In this document: positions 18,342 through 26,748 of the stretch, piece after piece | Layout: the number at the start of each line of letters is the position of its first letter | How positions within the stretch are numbered: position 1 is the first letter of the stretch | NCBI GenBank assembly: GCA_902618535.1 | Contig: CACNAV010000002.1 | Location: forward strand, 88,001-151,520 | DNA: 63,520 nt | Direction: 5' to 3' | From: an uncultured Alphaproteobacteria bacterium | Lineage (GTDB): Bacteria > Pseudomonadota > Alphaproteobacteria > Methylaequorales > Methylaequoraceae | Position numbers and translations under genes: made by a program | The notes under the pieces: model-generated | What the model was told of the DNA's origin: nothing | Seen by the model: only the letters and a program-made list of their open reading frames with translations | The model's database searches: none

Positions 18342-19391
18342 GTGTCAGTAAAAAAAAGATTTAAAAACCAACTTGTAAATTTAAGTAATAAAAAATACTT
18401 GAAAGAGTCTCCTCCAATTCCAAAGCTAATGCATATTGAACTCTCTAATGCATGTAATCATGCTTGTCTTTTCTGTTCCAACCCTTTAATGCAAAGAAAA
18501 AAAAAAATAGCTGATGATAAACTTGTTTATAAAGTTTTAAATGAAGCGAGTGATATCGGAGTTAAAGAAGTTGGATTATATTCAACTGGAGAGCCCTTTA
18601 TTTTTAAAGAATTAGATAAAATTATTTCACATTGTAAAAAACTAAAATTTGAATATATATTCATTTCCTCAAACGGTGCTATGGCAACTCCGGATAAAGT
18701 TGTACCTGTAATTAATGCAGGATTAGATAGTATTAAGTTTTCCATAAATGCTGCTACAAGAAAAACGTATAAGCTTATTCATCAAAAAGATGATTGGACC
18801 AAAGTTATCAAAAATTTAAATTTTATAAAAAAATATATTTTAACAAAAAAAATCAATTTGAAGTTGTATGCTTCTTTCGTTGTGATGAAACAGAATATAC
18901 ATGAAAAGAAACTTTTTTTAAAAAAATTTGAGAATATTTTTGATGAAATTTTGTTTCATAATTGTGATACGCAGGGGGGGCAAATGAATGAAGCACAAAA
19001 AATTCTTTCGGTTGATAATGACTTTTCATTGAAAACTCCTAAAGCTCAATCAAACGTATGTACAATGCCTTTTAACAGGTTTCATATATCAGCCGAAGGT
19101 TATTTGACTATGTGTTGTGTTGATTATCATAATTATCTGGCAATTTCTGACTTAAATAATATTAGTTTAGAAAAAGCCTGGTATTCAAGCACTTTTGAAA
19201 AAATGAGAAAAAAACATTTAAATTCTGAACTTTCAGGAACGTTGTGTGGTAATTGTTGGTATAACCGAAATGATAAAATAAAACCACTTAAAAACAAATT
19301 TGCACACAAAATTGATTATGAAAAATTTTATGAGAGTCAAAAAAAATACGTAAATAAAAAAGTTCAAAAATTTACCCCGAAAAATGAATGA
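18342..19391 (+). CDS. Radical SAM protein with SPASM-type C-terminus
   Basis: A 349-residue enzyme starting with GTG at 18342, directly abutting the preceding TAA. The radical SAM cluster motif CNHACLFC (CxxxCxxC) is near residue 36, followed by the GEPFIFKEL motif near 81. The C-terminal region has further cysteines (CTMPF, MCCVD, CGNCW) consistent with a SPASM domain binding auxiliary iron-sulfur clusters. It overlaps the following methyltransferase by eight bases. SPASM radical enzymes in glycan loci can modify sugars or cofactors; no substrate is evident. Confidence 0.83.
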   Translation: MSVKKRFKNQLVNLSNKKYLKESPPIPKLMHIELSNACNHACLFCSNPLMQRKKKIADDKLVYKVLNEASDIGVKEVGLYSTGEPFIFKELDKIISHCKKLKFEYIFISSNGAMATPDKVVPVINAGLDSIKFSINAATRKTYKLIHQKDDWTKVIKNLNFIKKYILTKKINLKLYASFVVMKQNIHEKKLFLKKFENIFDEILFHNCDTQGGQMNEAQKILSVDNDFSLKTPKAQSNVCTMPFNRFHISAEGYLTMCCVDYHNYLAISDLNNISLEKAWYSSTFEKMRKKHLNSELSGTLCGNCWYNRNDKIKPLKNKFAHKIDYEKFYESQKKYVNKKVQKFTPKNE

Positions 19392-20532
19392 ATTTCAAAT
19401 TGATTTAGAAAACTCTTTTCATGGCTTTGATCAGAAGTTTTGGCCCATAAAAGAAAAACTTATAAACTTTAATAAATGCCCCATCTGTAAGTCAGATGAT
19501 ATAGATGATGTAGTTAGCCTAGAAGGTCAAAAAACTTCTTTTTCACTAAAAGTTGGTTTATGTAAAAGCTGTTGTACACTTTTTTACAGATCTATTCCAA
19601 GTGAAGGTTTTTTTAAAGAGTATTATGAAAATAAATGGAAAAAAAAGAGAAACACACCTAAAGCTAACTTTAAAATTGCAACTATATTAGAGTTACTTTT
19701 TCCTCAAAAAAAAAATATGAGTATTCTTGATGTTGGAACAGGAAATGGATCAATGATAACTGGACTTAAGCAAAAAGGATTCACTAACATAGAAGGCTGT
19801 GAACCAAACAAGAGTAGTTATTTAGAGGCAAAAAAAAAAGGATTAATTATAAAGTTTGGGGATTATAAAAAAATTAATTTCAAAAAAAAATTTGATATTG
19901 TTTATTCTAATCATGTAATGGAGCATGTTATAGATCCTCTGAATTTTTTAGAGTGGAAAATAAAACAACTTAAAAAGAACGGTTTAATCATTATTAATGT
20001 TCCCAACGCTGTATTTGAACCAACAATGGAACAAATTTTCTTTATTTCACATTTATTTTCATTTTCAAAACACACATTTTTTTATCTTTCTCAAAAATAT
20101 AAAATGAACATTTTTTTCTGGAAAAGTAATTATCATGATGAGATTTCAGTAATACTCTCAAAGAAAAAATTTTCAAATTTCAAAGTCAATGATTTTTATT
20201 TTTTTAAGAAAACAGTAAATCTTCCAACACTTTTAAAAAAAAAAATAAATAATGATTTAAAATTTAAGCTTAATATTTTGCCTCTCAATAGAACCGTAGA
20301 AAAAACAGAACAAAACTTTAACTTTTTTAATGCATTGTTATTTTACATGTTAATTTTTATTGTTAAAAATAATTCATTTGGAACAAGAGTAAGATTTTTT
20401 TTGATTAAAGTTTTTAATTATTTGTCAAGTAAGTATAGAATTTATGATTTCGGTTTTTTAAAAATTGATGAAATTAAGAAGAAAAATTATTTATCTTTTG
20501 TTTTTAAAGACTATATAAATCTTATTGGCTAG
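19384..20532 (+). CDS. SAM-dependent methyltransferase with N-terminal Cys cluster
   Basis: A 382-residue protein with an N-terminal metal-binding-like CPIC...CKSCC pattern (residues 32-62), a clear SAM motif ILDVGTGNGSMITG near residue 118 and DIVYSNHVMEHVIDPLNFLEW near 178 (motif IV region). The C-terminal third is less conserved and rich in Phe, Asn and Lys, with a hydrophobic stretch near residue 315. It probably methylates a sugar nucleotide or glycan. Coupled to the radical SAM gene through an eight-base overlap, suggesting paired modification steps. It converges on the SGNH gene with a 15-base gap. Confidence 0.75.
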   Translation: MNEFQIDLENSFHGFDQKFWPIKEKLINFNKCPICKSDDIDDVVSLEGQKTSFSLKVGLCKSCCTLFYRSIPSEGFFKEYYENKWKKKRNTPKANFKIATILELLFPQKKNMSILDVGTGNGSMITGLKQKGFTNIEGCEPNKSSYLEAKKKGLIIKFGDYKKINFKKKFDIVYSNHVMEHVIDPLNFLEWKIKQLKKNGLIIINVPNAVFEPTMEQIFFISHLFSFSKHTFFYLSQKYKMNIFFWKSNYHDEISVILSKKKFSNFKVNDFYFFKKTVNLPTLLKKKINNDLKFKLNILPLNRTVEKTEQNFNFFNALLFYMLIFIVKNNSFGTRVRFFLIKVFNYLSSKYRIYDFGFLKIDEIKKKNYLSFVFKDYINLIG

Positions 20533-20547
20533 AAAATTTTCTGACTA

Positions 20548-21657
20548 CTAATTATTAAAAATTTTTTCAGAAATAGCGTCAGCAATAATTTTATTTCCAA
20601 TTCTATTAAAATGATATTCATCAATGAAAACTTTTAAATTTTCTTTTTTAAGAAAAATATTTGTAAAATCTACTATATAATTATTGCTATTTTCTGCTGA
20701 TGTAGATGATAAAATACTTAAAAAACTTTGAAGATCATATAGGCTTTCATTCAGTTTTAAATGCTTTATATTTGTTTGAGTGCTAGCTACAGGTTGAATA
20801 AATGAATAAAACTTAAGACCATGTGCGTCAGAAATTTCTTTTGCAATTCTCCAATTTTTTATCATGTAATCAGAAAGTTCCTTTTTTTTTATTTCATCTT
20901 TAAAACAAATATTTTTTTTTTCATTAATTGAATCATTTGTTCTAATTCTATTTAAAATTCTTTTTGAATATTTTATAAATAAAATATCTAAGTATTCTAA
21001 AAAAGTTTGCCACCCTGTCATGTTTTTTTTATATTGATAATCTTTTAATGAACTGGATATTATTTCAAAAGTACCGTGACTATTAAGAATTAAGTCTTTT
21101 TTACAAGAAACTGAATAATCATTAACACCGTCAAAAAAAACAATTATATCATTAGCTTTATAATCTTTTGTATTAATCAGATTTACTAACAAGCTTAAAT
21201 TCTGTCTCACATTATAACCTGGAGCTGCATGGATTCGAACATTAAAATTACTGTATTTTTTTGCAATCATTGCTGGTATTGAATCTATATCCGAACTCCC
21301 AACTCCCCAAATTGATGAGCCTCCAAAAAAATGAATAGAATTTAATTTTTTAATATTTTCATTCAAAGGAAGATATCTTTCACCATTCTTGTTAATATTT
21401 ATGAATTTTGACTTAAATTCATCAATCTTCCAACCAGCAAAAGGATAATATGAATAATTGATATTTTGGTAGTCTTGGGCATAATCAATTGCATAATCTG
21501 CATCATGAAAGGCTGGGTTTGACTTATAGACAACTGGAATATTAGACTTTGTTGACTGATAAGCTCTGTTAAGTGAAATTGCAACTAAAGACAATAGATT
21601 AGTTAATAATAAAATACTTATAAATACCACAAGGTTAATTGTTATAATTTTTTTCAT
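20548..21657 (-). CDS. Membrane-anchored SGNH/GDSL-type hydrolase or acyltransferase
   Basis: A 369-residue protein. An N-terminal signal anchor (residues 4-27) would place the rest in the periplasm. Three SGNH blocks are visible: GGSSIWGVG near residue 111 (nucleophile Ser), FFDGVNDYS near 168 (block III Asn) and DEYHFNRIGN near 350 (catalytic Asp/His). It ends the minus-strand nonulosonic acid operon, with an ATGA overlap to the cytidylyltransferase, so O-acetylation or deacetylation of the glycan product is a reasonable inference. Confidence 0.75.
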   Translation of the reverse strand: MKKIITINLVVFISILLLTNLLSLVAISLNRAYQSTKSNIPVVYKSNPAFHDADYAIDYAQDYQNINYSYYPFAGWKIDEFKSKFININKNGERYLPLNENIKKLNSIHFFGGSSIWGVGSSDIDSIPAMIAKKYSNFNVRIHAAPGYNVRQNLSLLVNLINTKDYKANDIIVFFDGVNDYSVSCKKDLILNSHGTFEIISSSLKDYQYKKNMTGWQTFLEYLDILFIKYSKRILNRIRTNDSINEKKNICFKDEIKKKELSDYMIKNWRIAKEISDAHGLKFYSFIQPVASTQTNIKHLKLNESLYDLQSFLSILSSTSAENSNNYIVDFTNIFLKKENLKVFIDEYHFNRIGNKIIADAISEKIFNN

Positions 21658-22346
21658 TTTTTTTTAAAATAGTATTCAGCTAATTTCCAATCGTTTAAAT
21701 TATCAATATCAACCGCTCTCTCTTTTTCAATATAAAAGGGAGAAGTTTTAGGAGGGAACCAATTTTCGTACTTATTGAAAGCTTTTGTCTTTACCCAGGC
21801 TAAGGAACCTATATCGCAAAACACTTTTGGAAATTCACTAGAAGTTTTCCAAAAGTCTTTAGGAAATAATGGTTTAAGATAATTATTTTTTTTTTGAATC
21901 ATTGAACATTGAACAGGTAAATCATAACCTGACACAGCTACTATCGCATTCATTTTTCCAGAATTTAATAATTTTAATGAATCTATTATATCTTCCGGTT
22001 TTCTTAGAGGGTTAGTTGCCCATAATAAACAGATATTTTCAAATTTCTTTTTCTGATTATTAAATTTCTCAAGAACAAATTTTATTACATCATTTAAGCT
22101 TGAGCTGTCCAATGAAATATTTTTTTTTCTTAAAAAATTTGGTACAAGGTCAAATTTTTTTCCATAGTTTGCGATTTCCTCAGAGTCAGTAGAGATGTGA
22201 ATTTCATCAAACACACCTGAATCAATAGCATGTTTGATTGTATACTCAATTATTGGTTTCCCCAAAAAATCTTTAATATTTTTTTTTGGAATCCTTTTGG
22301 AACCCGACCTTGCCGGAATAATTGCAAGATTTTTTAAATTATCCAT
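21654..22346 (-). CDS. neuA: Acylneuraminate/pseudaminate cytidylyltransferase
   Basis: A 230-residue enzyme activating a nonulosonic acid with CMP. The signature LAIIPARSGSKRIPKKNI is at residues 7-24, followed by ISTDSEEI near 52 and the Asp-containing AVDIDNLNDWKLAEYY near 213. The family includes NeuA, PseF and LegF; the specificity is not visible. It sits in an operon with PseG-like, NeuB-like, GNAT, SDR and DegT genes. A 13-base overlap joins it to the upstream acetyltransferase gene. Confidence 0.88.
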   Translation of the reverse strand: MDNLKNLAIIPARSGSKRIPKKNIKDFLGKPIIEYTIKHAIDSGVFDEIHISTDSEEIANYGKKFDLVPNFLRKKNISLDSSSLNDVIKFVLEKFNNQKKKFENICLLWATNPLRKPEDIIDSLKLLNSGKMNAIVAVSGYDLPVQCSMIQKKNNYLKPLFPKDFWKTSSEFPKVFCDIGSLAWVKTKAFNKYENWFPPKTSPFYIEKERAVDIDNLNDWKLAEYYFKKK

Positions 22347-23041
22347 AAATGATAGTATGCCTCTAATTTTTGTGTTAAGAAATCGTTTTTTTGATAGAAG
22401 TTTTGGGCTGATATGTTTCTTCCTTGTGTAGTAACCTTAATTTTATTTATTTTACTTTTCAAAAGTTGGTGTTCAAAAAATTTTAAAAGTTCGTGAGCTA
22501 CTCCTATTCTTTGATATTTTTTTGAAGTACCAATTAAACTTATCTCTCCGAATGACTTATTTTTACGAAAACTTAAAAATCCCATAATTTTTTTGAATTC
22601 TTTATATACATAAACTCCATGATCAAAGTTACCAATAACTGATTTTTCAATCCAGTTTTTGTAGAAATTATTAATAAGAGTTTTGTCAAAATTTGAATCA
22701 TAATAATATCTACTATATTTAAAAAGATTATTACAAATATTTTTAAGTTCTGGTATATCCTTCTCATTTGCTAACTTAATTTTGAATATTTTCCCTTTAA
22801 TTTGTGATATTTTTTTTAAATAGGTTATTCTCAAATCCACAAAGTTAAACTTATATTTTTCAGCCAAATTAATATTCTTTTTTTGATAAAGATTTGACTT
22901 AAATTGTAATAGTGAAATTTCATTTACCCTACAGTATTCAAGAACATTTTTAAGCTGATTTTCATTAATTGAACTACCTTTAATTTTTGCCACATTGAAA
23001 CCAAAGAAATTAGAATCCCAGTCTAGTCTTGTCACGTCCAT
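22334..23041 (-). CDS. WecD/SpsD-like GNAT acetyltransferase
   Basis: A protein of 235 residues. The N-terminus LDWDSNFFGFNVAKI (residues 6-20) is the hallmark of WecD/RffC-like acetyltransferases that act on dTDP-4-amino-4,6-dideoxy sugars. The C-terminal GNAT core shows SLIGTSKKYQRIGVAHELLKF with the R/Q-x-x-G-x-A loop, and AQNFYQKNDF. It likely N-acetylates the amino sugar made by the DegT enzyme encoded upstream. Together with RmlA and RmlB in the same operon this suggests a dTDP-sugar substrate. Confidence 0.78.
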   Translation of the reverse strand: MDVTRLDWDSNFFGFNVAKIKGSSINENQLKNVLEYCRVNEISLLQFKSNLYQKKNINLAEKYKFNFVDLRITYLKKISQIKGKIFKIKLANEKDIPELKNICNNLFKYSRYYYDSNFDKTLINNFYKNWIEKSVIGNFDHGVYVYKEFKKIMGFLSFRKNKSFGEISLIGTSKKYQRIGVAHELLKFFEHQLLKSKINKIKVTTQGRNISAQNFYQKNDFLTQKLEAYYHLWII

Positions 23042-24003
23042 AAAATTTTCCGTTGTTTTAATTCTTTAACTACTCTGTCAACTCCCAAACCGTCTATAAT
23101 ATTATTTTTTTTATGGTTTAATTGATTTAGTGTTTTTAAAATTTGTTTAGTCAAACATTGATTCATTCTTATCTTAATTGTCAAACCTAAGTCTTCTAAT
23201 TGATTAATATTTCTTATTTGATGATGAAACTGTGGGTAGCATAAAGAGGGTATTTTGAGTCTTATTGATTCAAAAAGAGTTATTCCTCCTGCTGTAATTG
23301 ATAGCTTACTATTTGATAAAGTTTCTAAAAAATTATCAGTTCTCGCTAAAATTTTTACATTATTGATTTCTGTAATTTTTATGAATTTTTCTAGTTGTTG
23401 TTTGTAACTGTTGGATCCACAAACTAAAATAAATTTATAATTATTAAATTTGCTGAAATCTATTTTTTGTAACATCTTTTGGCAAAGTTTTTTTTTATCA
23501 AAACCTCCAAAAGAAATAAAGATTTGATTTTTTCTTATTTTTTTATTTTTTATATTTTTGTTAAGTATTAAATATTTATATCCATTAAGTATATTTGCCT
23601 CTTCTAATTTACTTGAGACAAGTGAATTAAATGTTAAGTTAGTTAGTTTGCTTCCTAATCCAGAATCATCAAAACTTACAACCTTTACATTCTTTTTTTT
23701 CAAAATATGAATTAAATTGTACTTTGTATTAAGCCTATCAAAAAAAACTATATCTGGTTTAAGTTTGAGAATAGAAAATAGTTCCTCTTTAGTATTTTGT
23801 TCTAAGTCTCTATCTGAATTAATTTTGACGACTTTAAATTTGGTTTGAATAGTTTTTGATACAGAAAATTGATTTTTACTTCTCATTAAAAAAAAAATAT
23901 TTCCATAATTTTTAATATTTTCAGCAAACAGTGTCATTCGTTGAACATGACCTGTACCAAAATCAGATGACTCACTAGCATCTGTTCTAATGATAAGTCT
24001 CAT
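23032..24003 (-). CDS. pseG: PseG/SpsG-like UDP-sugar hydrolase
   Basis: A 323-residue GT-B-fold protein. The N-terminal IRTDASESSDFGTGHVQRM corresponds to the PseG motif (R-x-D-x-S-x-x-x-G-x-G-H-x-x-R), which contains the catalytic His. FISFGGFDKKKL near residue 180 and TAGGITLFESIRLK near 255 are the nucleotide-binding C-terminal signatures. PseG removes UDP from a diacetamido-trideoxy sugar to free the NeuB substrate. The downstream overlap is with the acetyltransferase (10 bases) and the upstream one with the NeuB-like gene (ATGA). Confidence 0.82.
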   Translation of the reverse strand: MRLIIRTDASESSDFGTGHVQRMTLFAENIKNYGNIFFLMRSKNQFSVSKTIQTKFKVVKINSDRDLEQNTKEELFSILKLKPDIVFFDRLNTKYNLIHILKKKNVKVVSFDDSGLGSKLTNLTFNSLVSSKLEEANILNGYKYLILNKNIKNKKIRKNQIFISFGGFDKKKLCQKMLQKIDFSKFNNYKFILVCGSNSYKQQLEKFIKITEINNVKILARTDNFLETLSNSKLSITAGGITLFESIRLKIPSLCYPQFHHQIRNINQLEDLGLTIKIRMNQCLTKQILKTLNQLNHKKNNIIDGLGVDRVVKELKQRKILWT

Positions 24004-24806
24004 AAAATTCTATTTCTTCTATACTGAACAATTTCATTTTCTGAACCTCTTATGCCAAGAGCAGGGTTTCCAAAAATAGTTTCAAGTTTTTTAATTTCAT
24101 TAACTAATTCAGTCATACCTATTTTATTCAGTGAAATACTATTATCAGGACCCTCATCAATGTCATCAATTGTAAAGTGCTTTTCAATGACTTCTGCACC
24201 AGCAGCTGCAGCAAGAATTGGCACCTTAATTCCTACTGAGTGATCAGAAAATCCAATAGAATTCTTTGGATACTTTTTTTTTAAATAACGTATATTTGAC
24301 AGTAATGCGTTATTTTCATGCAGAGGATATGAGGAGATACAGTGAAGAATTATTGGTTTAAAATTAGAATTTTCAAGAATTGATATTGCTTCATTTAATT
24401 CTGACTCATTTGTCATTCCAGTGGAGATGATTGATTGTTTTTTTGTTTTCGATACTTTTGTAAGTAATTCTTTATTAATTGAATCAAAACTTGCTATTTT
24501 TAAAATCTGACAACCTACTGACTCTAAAAAATTCACTGACTCATTATCAAAGGGTGTGCTGAAAATTTCAAAATCAATCTCTTTAGAAAACTTGAAAAGC
24601 TTTTCCTGTTCTGAAAATGATAACTCACATTTTTTTAATATATCAAAAATCGGAGAATCTAATTTTACTCTTTTTTCTGTAATGTAAGTCTGAAGTTTAC
24701 CATAATCACAACCCGAATCTTTAGCAGCTTGAATCAGCTTTTTAGCATTTTCTAATTTTCCGCTATGATTAATTCCAATTTCTGCAATGATTTTAACTTT
24801 TTGCAT
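24000..24806 (-). CDS. NeuB/SpsE-family synthase lacking the SAF domain
   Basis: A 268-residue PEP-condensing synthase. I take the ATG at 24806 as start, since homology begins directly with IIAEIGINHSGK; a longer frame would overlap the SDR gene without reason. The barrel is complete: STGMTNESEL near 136, IGFSDHSVGIKVPILAAAAG near 190 and EKHFTID near 220. The frame stops right after YRRNRIL, where other family members (for example the one at 9956-10990) continue into a SAF domain. That domain contributes to the partner subunit's active site in dimeric NeuB enzymes, so its absence is notable. Confidence 0.83.
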   Translation of the reverse strand: MQKVKIIAEIGINHSGKLENAKKLIQAAKDSGCDYGKLQTYITEKRVKLDSPIFDILKKCELSFSEQEKLFKFSKEIDFEIFSTPFDNESVNFLESVGCQILKIASFDSINKELLTKVSKTKKQSIISTGMTNESELNEAISILENSNFKPIILHCISSYPLHENNALLSNIRYLKKKYPKNSIGFSDHSVGIKVPILAAAAGAEVIEKHFTIDDIDEGPDNSISLNKIGMTELVNEIKKLETIFGNPALGIRGSENEIVQYRRNRIL

Positions 24807-24807
24807 A

Positions 24808-25593
24808 TTACCAAGATGAATAACCACCATCAATCATTATTGTTTGACCATTAGTATATGACGAAGATTCAGATAGTAAATAAATTATTATACCAATCAT
24901 CTCTCTTGTATTTGCTAGCCTTTTTAATGGACAAAGTGAAGAATATTTTTTTATAAAGCTTTTTGATTGTGGTGATTTTATATTAAATATTCCTCCTGGT
25001 GCAATTGCATTAACTAGAATTTTCTCTTTTTTAGACATTGTTGAAAAATACTTTGTTAATTGAATTAAGGCAGCCTTAGACGCACCATAAATTTCTGAGT
25101 TTCTTCTATCTTTTTTTTCATAAATTGAAAAATTTGGAGAAACATTACCGTAAATTGATGCAATATTGATAATTTTTCTGTGTTCTTTGAGTTGATGTTT
25201 TAATTTTAAAAAGTTTTGAATAAGTTTAATGGGCGCTTTAATATTAACATTGTAGGTATAATCAAGTTCGTAATCAGTTCTCTTTTTAAATGGGGAAAAA
25301 AAACTTACTGCTGCATTATTAATTAAGGCTGTGAGGTTCATATTTTTTTTTTTTAGAAATGTAAACAGTCCTTCTAATTCTCCTTTATTGGTTATATCAA
25401 GTTTAAATTTTTTTAATTTTTTTGTTTCAATTTTTTCTATATTACTTAACGTCTTATCAATCGCATAAACTTCTGCTCCTAAATCTAACAAAGCTTCACA
25501 TATTTCCATGCCAAGCTGACCGTTAGCACCGGTCAACAGAACTTTATGATAACTTATGTCAAATAAATTTTTTAAAGTATAATTTTTATTCAT
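24808..25593 (-). CDS. Short-chain dehydrogenase (PtmA/FabG-like)
   Basis: A 261-residue classical SDR. The cofactor motif TGANGQLG is at residues 21-28, NNAA near 92, the catalytic Ser in NIASIYG near 145 and the YxxxK as YGASK near 170; the C-terminal NGQTIMIDGGYSSW is typical. PtmA of Campylobacter, which acts in legionaminic acid synthesis, is a comparable SDR in a NeuB cluster, so a nucleotide-sugar dehydrogenase or ketoreductase role is likely. It overlaps the upstream aminotransferase by eight bases. Confidence 0.8.
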   Translation of the reverse strand: MNKNYTLKNLFDISYHKVLLTGANGQLGMEICEALLDLGAEVYAIDKTLSNIEKIETKKLKKFKLDITNKGELEGLFTFLKKKNMNLTALINNAAVSFFSPFKKRTDYELDYTYNVNIKAPIKLIQNFLKLKHQLKEHRKIINIASIYGNVSPNFSIYEKKDRRNSEIYGASKAALIQLTKYFSTMSKKEKILVNAIAPGGIFNIKSPQSKSFIKKYSSLCPLKRLANTREMIGIIIYLLSESSSYTNGQTIMIDGGYSSW

Positions 25594-26746
25594 GAAAAAT
25601 TTTCTTTATTGCCTTTACTACACTTATCATATCATATTTTGTCATACTCGCAGAGAGTGGAAGGCTTATGTTAGTACTACCTACTAACTCTGAAACTGGA
25701 TATTTATTTTTTGCTAAATTATATTTGTTTTTGTAAAAAGAAAACTCACCGATACTTCTGTAATGAATACCAATTCCAATATTAAATTGGTTTAATTTCT
25801 CAGCTAGTTGGTCCCTATTTATTTTAGACTTTTTTGATATTAAAATATTATAAAGATGATGTGCATGCTTAATTTTTTTTTCATAAAAAAAATTTGGTAG
25901 TATTAGAGGAAGTTTTTTTAAATTGTCTGAATAAAACTTACAAATAATTTGTCTTTTTGATAAATTTTTTTCTATTCTACTAAGTCCTCCTATTCCAATG
26001 GAAGCTGAAAGGTCAGTTAGGTTAAATTTAAATCCACTATAAACAACATCATAATGAAAAAAACCTTTTTTGTTAAATCTATTCCATGCATCCTTCGACA
26101 TTCCGTGAAGAGATAAATTTCTGCAGTATGAAGAATCTTTTTTTTTTTTACTTATTAGAATTCCACCTTCTCCACCTGTAGTTAAATTCTTTGTTGCATA
26201 AAAACTAAAACAGGAAAAATCACCAAACGTTCCAGTTTTCTTTCCATTAAATTCAGATTCAATTGCGTGGGCACAATCCTCAATTAATTTTAGTTTATAT
26301 TTTTTGACAATAGACATAATTTTATCCATTTCGCATGGTAGTCCAGCAAAGTGAACGATTAATAAAGCTTTTGTTTTCTTAGTAATTTTTTCTTCAATTT
26401 TATCTACATCTATGTTTCTTGTTTCAATATTAATGTCAACAAATACCGGTTTTAGTCTTGCATTCACTATAGAGTTAATTGTTGAACAAAATGTCATTGG
26501 AGTGGTAATTATTTCACTATTTGGTTCAAAATTAAGAGCTTTCAAAGCCAAAGTTAATGCAGAAGTACATGAGTTGAGAGCTATAACATTAGATTGATTG
26601 ATATTTTTGAAACTTGCAAATTTTTTTTCAAATTCTTTAACTATTGGTCCGGTTCCAACCCAACCAGATTTTAAAACTTTAGATGCTGAAATAATATCGT
26701 CTTTAGTAATTTCTGGTTTACTAAAAACTAAAAATTTTTTTCTCAT
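25586..26746 (-). CDS. DegT/DnrJ/EryC1/StrS sugar aminotransferase (PseC/SpsC-like)
   Basis: A 386-residue PLP enzyme. ALNSCTSALTLALKAL near residue 56 and the PLP lysine in FYATKNLTTGEGG near 187 define the family; IEDCAHAIESEF precedes it. It sits just downstream of rmlA and rmlB, so it plausibly aminates dTDP-4-keto-6-deoxyglucose, the RmlB product, or an equivalent UDP sugar. It shares the fold but little sequence with the DegT at 4611-5753. Poly-T12 lies in the coding region near 26138-26149. Confidence 0.88.
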   Translation of the reverse strand: MRKKFLVFSKPEITKDDIISASKVLKSGWVGTGPIVKEFEKKFASFKNINQSNVIALNSCTSALTLALKALNFEPNSEIITTPMTFCSTINSIVNARLKPVFVDINIETRNIDVDKIEEKITKKTKALLIVHFAGLPCEMDKIMSIVKKYKLKLIEDCAHAIESEFNGKKTGTFGDFSCFSFYATKNLTTGGEGGILISKKKKDSSYCRNLSLHGMSKDAWNRFNKKGFFHYDVVYSGFKFNLTDLSASIGIGGLSRIEKNLSKRQIICKFYSDNLKKLPLILPNFFYEKKIKHAHHLYNILISKKSKINRDQLAEKLNQFNIGIGIHYRSIGEFSFYKNKYNLAKNKYPVSELVGSTNISLPLSASMTKYDMISVVKAIKKIFHE

Positions 26747-26748
26747 TT

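Noticed and set aside
21228-21238. GGATTCGAAC, similar to a tRNA T-loop
   Set aside because: Lies inside the SGNH coding sequence, with no acceptor or anticodon stems around it.
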